A stretch of DNA of 18,497 nt from contig SKGU01000201.1 in assembly GCA_007117255.1 (NCBI GenBank), forward strand, positions 1 to 18,497, in the 5' to 3' direction. A program made the position numbers and the translations under genes. Shown here piece after piece: positions 14,816 to 18,497 of the stretch. The notes beneath the pieces are model-generated. The model ran no database searches. It worked only from the letters and a program-made list of their open reading frames with translations, and was not told the DNA's origin. This DNA is from Natronohydrobacter sp. (GTDB lineage Bacteria; Pseudomonadota; Alphaproteobacteria; Rhodobacterales; Rhodobacteraceae). The stretch's first letter is position 1. The number at the start of each line of letters is the position of its first letter.

Positions 14816-15103
14816 ATGTCGCGCCGTTGCGAACTGACCGGAAAAGGCCCGATGACGGGCAACAATGTAAGCCACGCCAACAACAAGACGCGTCGTCGCT
14901 TCCTGCCGAACCTGCAGGATGTATCCCTGCAGTCCGAAGCGCTCGGTCGCAGCTTCAAGCTGCGTGTGTCTTCGGCAGCACTGCGCTCTGTCGATCACCG
15001 TGGTGGCTTGGACGCCTTTCTTGCTCGTGCAAAGGACGAAGAACTGTCCGGCAACGCGCTGAAGATCAAGCGCGAACTGAGCAAGGTCGAAAGCGCGGCC
15101 TGA
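14816..15103 (+). CDS. rpmB: 50S ribosomal protein L28
   Basis: This 95-residue large-subunit protein begins MSRRCELTGKGPMTGNNVSHANNKTRRRFLPNLQ, the invariant L28 start (C-x-x-TGKxPxxGNxVSHxxxKTkRrfxPNLQ), followed by a longer alphaproteobacterial C-terminal part ending SKVESAA. I chose the ATG at 14816 because GAGGA lies 7 nt before it and because the family begins here; the frame extends nine codons upstream to 14789 without family sequence. It is a single gene between meaB and a strong terminator. L28 genes lacking the CxxC zinc pairs are common; only one cysteine (C5) is seen here, so it is the zinc-independent type. Confidence 0.97.
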   Translation: MSRRCELTGKGPMTGNNVSHANNKTRRRFLPNLQDVSLQSEALGRSFKLRVSSAALRSVDHRGGLDAFLARAKDEELSGNALKIKRELSKVESAA

Positions 15104-15123
15104 TACCGCATCAGTTTTTTGTG

Positions 15124-15149
15124 GCCCCCACGTCTTGTGGGGGCTTTTT
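15124..15149 (+). terminator. Rho-independent terminator of rpmB
   Basis: The arms GCCCCCAC (15124-15131) and GTGGGGGC (15137-15144) form a perfect 8-bp stem with loop GTCTT, followed by TTTTTC. It lies 20 bp past the rpmB stop. Confidence 0.95.
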
Positions 15150-15193
15150 CATGCGCAGATGGCAGACCTTTGAGAACTGCACCAGATCAATGG

Positions 15194-15233
15194 CGCAAGC
15201 ATGCTTGCGAAGTGTTTTCGCAGACGTTATCAG
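15194..15233 (+). promoter_or_regulatory. Candidate tRNA-Arg promoter with 16-bp palindrome at the -35 region
   Basis: TTGCGA (15205-15210), a 17-bp spacer and TATCAG (15228-15233) form a plausible sigma70-type promoter. Transcription would start very close to the mature tRNA 5' end (15242). The -35 hexamer lies within a perfect palindrome CGCAAGCATGCTTGCG (15194-15209). A second small inverted repeat GCGAA-gtgtt-TTCGC spans 15207-15221. Confidence 0.35.
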
Positions 15234-15241
15234 AACGCAAC

Positions 15242-15318
15242 GGTCCCGTAGCTCAACTGGATAGAGCACCTGACTTCTAATCAGGATGTTGGGGGTTCGA
15301 GTCCTCCCGGGATCGCCA
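15242..15318 (+). tRNA. tRNA-Arg (anticodon TCT)
   Basis: The 77-nt cloverleaf is complete. The acceptor arms GGTCCCG and CGGGATC pair with one G-U. The D-arm is GCTC/GAGC with a 9-nt loop. The anticodon arm CCTGA-CTTCTAA-TCAGG has anticodon TCT at the centre. The variable loop is five bases. The T-arm is GGGGG-TTCGAGT-CCTCC with one G-U. Discriminator G is followed by an encoded CCA (15316-15318). It reads AGA codons (rare in GC-rich genomes). It is the plus-strand neighbour of rpmB and ends 19 bp from the stop of the convergent tail-fibre-like gene. Confidence 0.97.
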
Positions 15319-15337
15319 GTGATTACACATTTTTCCT

Positions 15338-16714
15338 TCACCACCATCTGCCAATTGCGATGTGATGCACCGGTGTTGTGACTTTGCTGGCAGTGTCAGT
15401 CTGCGTGACTGCAAAACTGACTGCATCTGTTGCGATTTCACCATATGTAACCACTTGTGGTGCTGACACGAACGGATCGCCGGTCACGACAGCCATTCCG
15501 GTGACGCAGGGCACTGCTGCAAACTGCACCGGGAAATCCCAGACGACCTTGGCCGCTGCATCTGAACTCAGCATCTGGCAACAAATCTGGGTACCATCGG
15601 CAAATCTGATATATTCGCCATTTGTGTTGTCGCCCCGGTCAATGATCGCGCCGGTCGGGGTGTTGTCACTGTCGATCCCGACATCGCCCAGGATATTGCC
15701 GCTGTCATAAAGCTTGCGCCAGGGTTGCCAGTCGCCGTCTTTATGCAACCTATGCCACCAATCCGATTGAATGGATGATCCGAAGAACTGGCGCCCACCG
15801 CTCACCGCATCATGTCGCGTCAAGATCAGATGGGCCATGTCGGAAGTGGATGCGGGACGGTTAGCAGAATTAAACGTCTCTGCGGAGACCCGGTAGAACC
15901 CGCTAGGTGATGTTGTCGCGTCAAGATCATCCAGTTCGGGCGGTGCCAATACGGCGCCAAGGCCAAAAATCCCGCTGCCACCCGCAGATTGACGCAACAC
16001 AGGCACCCGGCCAATTGTTGTGTCGGTTGCAGATTGTGTGGTGGCCATGCCTGTCAATGGGCCGTCAAGCTGCGCGCCCTGAAACAGGGTGGGCCGCGCT
16101 GAGACCGGATCAATCTCAAACGCTGTTGTCCAATCCGAGCCATTCGGACTAACCTTGATGGCAAAGGCGTCACTGCCAGCAGTACCCATTTCCGCCCGGC
16201 CCGACCAAGCCGTTTGGAACACAAGACTGGCGGTCTCTGCGACTGCGGCCTTGTTGATCTTCAGATTATGCCCTTCACCATCATGGGTCAGCAAGCTGGC
16301 GGGACTGGAAACCGCCAGGCGATTGACGGAATCATAGGATGCATTAACACCCAGGCCGTCGAGATTGTTCAGCTCCGGCAAATCAGGGGCGACCCAGTCC
16401 GTGCCATTCCAGACCCGCAAATCACTGCCCCTTGCGGCTCGCCAGCCGGCGCCAGGCGTGACGAACACCCATGCCCCGCTCTGCCAGAGCGCCAATCTGC
16501 CTCCCTGATCGACCCATAGGCCAGACGGAGACGCCCCCAGCGCCCAGACCTGCCCCTCCTCAACACTAGCGGGGGGCAAGGTGGCGTCAAATTCCTCGAT
16601 GACCAATTGAACCACAGCGTCCAGTCGCTGCAATGCCTCATTGTGAGTGACGTGTTTCTGCGCCTGTGCGGGCAGGATAAAGGGCAACGATAGATTCGCT
16701 GAGTTTTCTGGCAC
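15338..16714 (-). CDS. Phage/GTA tail-fibre-like protein (DUF2793)
   Basis: This 458-residue protein has no signal peptide. Residues about 7-110 match DUF2793: LSLPFILPAQAQKHVTHNEALQRLDAVVQL, then a repeated G-x-x-W pattern (VWALGASPSGLWVDQGGRLALWQSGAWVF). The middle (LVFQTAWSGRAEMGTAGSDAFAIKVSPNGSDW, 164-195) is typical of Rhodobacterales tail-fibre-like proteins. Residues 262-337 look like a receptor-binding 'knob' (DLDATTSPSGFYRVSAE, HKDGDWQPWRKLYDSGN). The end (YIRFADGTQICCQ, later FPVQFAAVPCVTG) resembles phage fibre tips. The start is a GTG with AGGAGG five bases upstream. There are no other phage genes around. It could be the unlinked tail fibre of a gene transfer agent or a relic of a prophage; the tRNA 3' end adjoins it, but no integrase is seen. 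Confidence 0.75.
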   Translation of the reverse strand: MPENSANLSLPFILPAQAQKHVTHNEALQRLDAVVQLVIEEFDATLPPASVEEGQVWALGASPSGLWVDQGGRLALWQSGAWVFVTPGAGWRAARGSDLRVWNGTDWVAPDLPELNNLDGLGVNASYDSVNRLAVSSPASLLTHDGEGHNLKINKAAVAETASLVFQTAWSGRAEMGTAGSDAFAIKVSPNGSDWTTAFEIDPVSARPTLFQGAQLDGPLTGMATTQSATDTTIGRVPVLRQSAGGSGIFGLGAVLAPPELDDLDATTSPSGFYRVSAETFNSANRPASTSDMAHLILTRHDAVSGGRQFFGSSIQSDWWHRLHKDGDWQPWRKLYDSGNILGDVGIDSDNTPTGAIIDRGDNTNGEYIRFADGTQICCQMLSSDAAAKVVWDFPVQFAAVPCVTGMAVVTGDPFVSAPQVVTYGEIATDAVSFAVTQTDTASKVTTPVHHIAIGRWW

Positions 16715-16866
16715 GGGCGCCTCCTGTGCAGGTGAACGGTTCGGACAGGCGCATTGTGCAGCACACTCGCTAAGCCATCTGAAAGGCAGCGTACGCAGGA
16801 ATGGCCGGCGTGCAGGCCCTTGCGCAGCATTTGAACAAATGCGTGGGACTGAGGCGCATATATTCG

Positions 16867-17898
16867 TCAGAGTTTAGGGCAGTCGGTGGTTGTGCGGCGT
16901 TTCAAAGTGACAGGAAAACGGACATGCAGGCGTTGGCCGGGGTCAAATTCCGCAATGCTTTGGACGAGGTTCTGACCAGCGCGTGCCCCGATTTCCTGCG
17001 CCGGGATCCGCACAGTGGTCAAGGCAGGGTAGCTGTCACCAGACCCGACGAAATCACCGATGCCAATGATCGAGATATCACGCGGGATGCGCAGACCCAG
17101 CTCTAGCGCCGCAGCAATCGCACCCTGAGCAATCACGTCATTGCCGCAGATCAGCGCCGTCAGGGAACGATTCGCGCGAAGCAGTTCAAAGCAGGCGGCT
17201 TTCGCATGCGCGATACTATAAAGCGACTGGGCGATCCATTCATCCGGGCACTCCACGCCGGCCTCCTGCAACACTTCCATCGCCGCCCCCAACCTGCCAC
17301 GGGCACGGTCATTCTCGACAGTAGGCGGGAACACGCAGCCGATGCGGCGATGCCCCAGTGACAGAATATGCCGCGCAGCGAGCTGGCCTGCTTCGCGGTT
17401 GTCTGATCCGATGCTGGAAATGCGCGCAGTTTCGCCATAGGCCCAGGCCGCAACAACCGGAACATTCTGGGACTGAAACAGACGATAGGTGTCTTCGCTG
17501 TGATCCAGGCCAATCAGTGCAACCCCATCAACACGGTGTTCGAGTAGTTTCTGGATGACCTTGTATTCGGCCCCCAGATCATAGTTGTGGGTCGCCAGCA
17601 ACAATGTGAAGCCCAGATCGGACACCGTATCATTGAAGGATTGCACCAGTTCGGCGAAGATCGAATAATTCACGGTCGGTACCACAAGACCAAGTGTTGA
17701 ACTGCGTCGACCATGCATCGTCTGCGCGGCGCGGTTGCGGATATAGCCGGTCTTGCGGATCGCTTTTTCAATCTTCTTGCGGGTAGTGGGGCTGACAAGA
17801 TCAGGGTGATTCATCGCCCTAGATACCGTCGCTGGCGACACGCCCGCCACCTTGGAAACAGTGATGATGTCAGCCTTATATGATTGTTTTTTAACCAC
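16867..17898 (-). CDS. LacI-family transcriptional regulator
   Basis: This 343-residue repressor-type protein has an N-terminal helix-turn-helix (DIITVSKVAGVSPATVSRAMN, 10-30) and a hinge (YIRNRAAQTM, 52-61). In the hinge the minor-groove leucine seen in many members is replaced by methionine (M61). A periplasmic-binding-protein-like effector domain begins at STLGLVVPTVNYSIFAELV and includes HRVDGVALIGLD, ICGNDVIAQGAIAAALELGLRIP and SIIGIGDFVGSG. The start is GTG at 17898 with AAGGAGGG six bases upstream. It is divergent from the aldehyde dehydrogenase gene with a 93-bp shared gap that holds a LacI-type operator candidate, so it most likely controls that gene and itself. The ligand is not known; a sugar or other metabolite tied to the dehydrogenase pathway is inferred. 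Confidence 0.93.
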   Translation of the reverse strand: MVKKQSYKADIITVSKVAGVSPATVSRAMNHPDLVSPTTRKKIEKAIRKTGYIRNRAAQTMHGRRSSTLGLVVPTVNYSIFAELVQSFNDTVSDLGFTLLLATHNYDLGAEYKVIQKLLEHRVDGVALIGLDHSEDTYRLFQSQNVPVVAAWAYGETARISSIGSDNREAGQLAARHILSLGHRRIGCVFPPTVENDRARGRLGAAMEVLQEAGVECPDEWIAQSLYSIAHAKAACFELLRANRSLTALICGNDVIAQGAIAAALELGLRIPRDISIIGIGDFVGSGDSYPALTTVRIPAQEIGARAGQNLVQSIAEFDPGQRLHVRFPVTLKRRTTTDCPKL

Positions 17899-17991
17899 TA
17901 ATATCCCTCCTTCATCATTTTTATGAAAACATTTGCAATACTATTTTCATCACATACGCTCTGTCTTGTAAACAAATCCTTGGGGGAAGAT
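17899..17991. promoter_or_regulatory. Divergent control region of LacI regulator and aldehyde dehydrogenase
   Basis: This 93-bp AT-rich gap contains TGAAAACATTTGCA (17924-17937), a 10-of-14 symmetric site of the TGnAAAnnTTTnCA form favoured by LacI-family proteins. An outer inverted repeat, ATGAAAA (17923-17929) with TTTTCAT (17944-17950), brackets it. On the plus strand TTTTCA (17944-17949), 17 bp and TGTAAA (17967-17972) form a weak promoter whose -35 overlaps the outer repeat, so binding there would block transcription. The ribosome binding site GGGGGA lies at 17982-17987. Confidence 0.45.
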
Positions 17992-18497
17992 GTGACATTG
18001 CAGGGAGCAAGCGATCAGGTCGACGAACTCGTAGCACGAGCACGCGAGGCGCAGGCAGAATTCGAAGCCGGGGGCAGTCAGGCACGCTATGACCGTGCGG
18101 CAAAGGCCGCCGCCTGGGCCATTATGGAGCAGGGGCGCAACAGCCGGCTTGCGGAACTGGCAGTGGAGACAACAGGTCTTGGGAATGTACCTGACAAGAT
18201 TACCAAGAACTATCGCAAGACACTGGGCCTGATGCGCGACATCGAAGGCGCGCAGACCTTCGGCGTCTTGTCGGACAATCCCGAAACAGGCCTGATCGAG
18301 ATTGCGCGCCCGCTGGGTGTGATTGGCGCGGTGGTGCCCTCGACAAACCCTGCCGCCACCCCCGCCAATAACGTGATCAACGCGCTGAAATGCGGCAATG
18401 CGATCATCCTGTCGCCCTCGCCCAAGGGCGTGGCCTGCTGCGAAATGCTGGTCGAATTCATCCATGCCGAATTCGACAAGATTGGCGAGAACAAGGC
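17992..18497 (+). CDS. Aldehyde dehydrogenase, probably CoA-acylating (N-terminal part; 3' truncated)
   Basis: The frame starts at GTG 17992 (TLQGASDQVDELVARAREAQ follows), with GGGGGA 5 nt upstream, and runs open to the window end with 168 codons. The Rossmann-fold NAD-binding part is visible: RPLGVIGAVVPSTNPAATPANNVINALKCGNAIILSPSPKG (106-146). The PSTNPAATP and SPSPKG motifs are those of acylating aldehyde dehydrogenases (EutE/PduP type and SauS-like sulfoacetaldehyde dehydrogenase) rather than ordinary ALDHs, which show PWNFP and KPSE. LAVETTGLGNVPDKITKN (56-73) also fits this group. The catalytic cysteine lies beyond the edge. SauS is a candidate since Rhodobacterales use sulfonates, but the substrate cannot be fixed. 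Its control by the divergent LacI regulator is inferred. The next genes outside the window would decide. Confidence 0.82.
   Translation, partial: MTLQGASDQVDELVARAREAQAEFEAGGSQARYDRAAKAAAWAIMEQGRNSRLAELAVETTGLGNVPDKITKNYRKTLGLMRDIEGAQTFGVLSDNPETGLIEIARPLGVIGAVVPSTNPAATPANNVINALKCGNAIILSPSPKGVACCEMLVEFIHAEFDKIGENK

Noticed and set aside
15242..16714. Integrated prophage or island at the tRNA-Arg 3' end
   Set aside because: Only one phage-like gene is present. I found no integrase and no duplicated tRNA 3' end to the right within the window.
16827..16842. GCATTT-GAAC-AAATGC inverted repeat after the LacI gene as terminator
   Set aside because: The stem is only 6 bp, AT-rich and without a T-run on the minus strand. 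It could be chance.

Overview
The window reads as chromosomal DNA of a GC-rich alphaproteobacterium, most likely Rhodobacteraceae (Roseobacter/Rhodobacter group). This rests on protein character, on the order HDAC-like deacetylase - xseB - ispA - dxs with ATGA overlaps, on the many small secreted or RTX proteins, and on a DUF2793 tail-fibre protein of the kind common in Rhodobacterales. The genus cannot be told from the sequence alone. Most of the window is core metabolism and information processing with accessory genes between. I see no transposase, CRISPR array, integrase or rRNA.

Layout. 1-1029 (+): the C-terminal end of a probable Na/Pi cotransporter (PhoU-like helices) and a small coiled-coil hypothetical protein. 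1088-2278 (+): argE-type M20 deacetylase, whose stop overlaps the stop of a convergent secreted DUF2059-like protein (2273-3121, -). 3249-5121 (-): a two-gene operon of exported metallo-beta-lactamase-fold proteins, one with a full metal site and one whose HxHxDH motif is lost. It has its own terminator, and two near-perfect dyads lie upstream. 5315-5605 (-): an HU-family protein with a clear promoter, leader hairpin and terminator. 5902-7383 (-): AMP nucleosidase, divergent from 7515-11508 (+), an operon of HDAC-like deacetylase, xseB, ispA and dxs. The last two supply isoprenoid precursors (DXP and farnesyl diphosphate), and xseB is the small exonuclease VII subunit.

11590-13541: a small secreted protein with a peptidoglycan-binding-like segment, a perfect 18-bp inverted repeat, a convergent membrane-anchored RTX repeat protein, and rpsO with a long leader and strong terminator. 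13681-15318 (+): meaB (GTPase chaperone of methylmalonyl-CoA mutase), rpmB with terminator, and tRNA-Arg(TCT). 15338-16714 (-): a solitary tail-fibre-like protein (DUF2793). 16867-17898 (-): a LacI-family regulator, divergent from 17992 to the window end (+), the N-terminal third of an acylating-type aldehyde dehydrogenase. The intergenic gap between these two holds a LacI-type operator candidate.

The most interesting items are the paired canonical/degenerate MBL proteins with the upstream dyads, the lone tail-fibre gene (possibly an unlinked gene-transfer-agent fibre), the perfect 18-bp hairpin at 11941-11982, and the divergent LacI/aldehyde dehydrogenase unit at the right edge. I do not see a clearly new multi-gene system.
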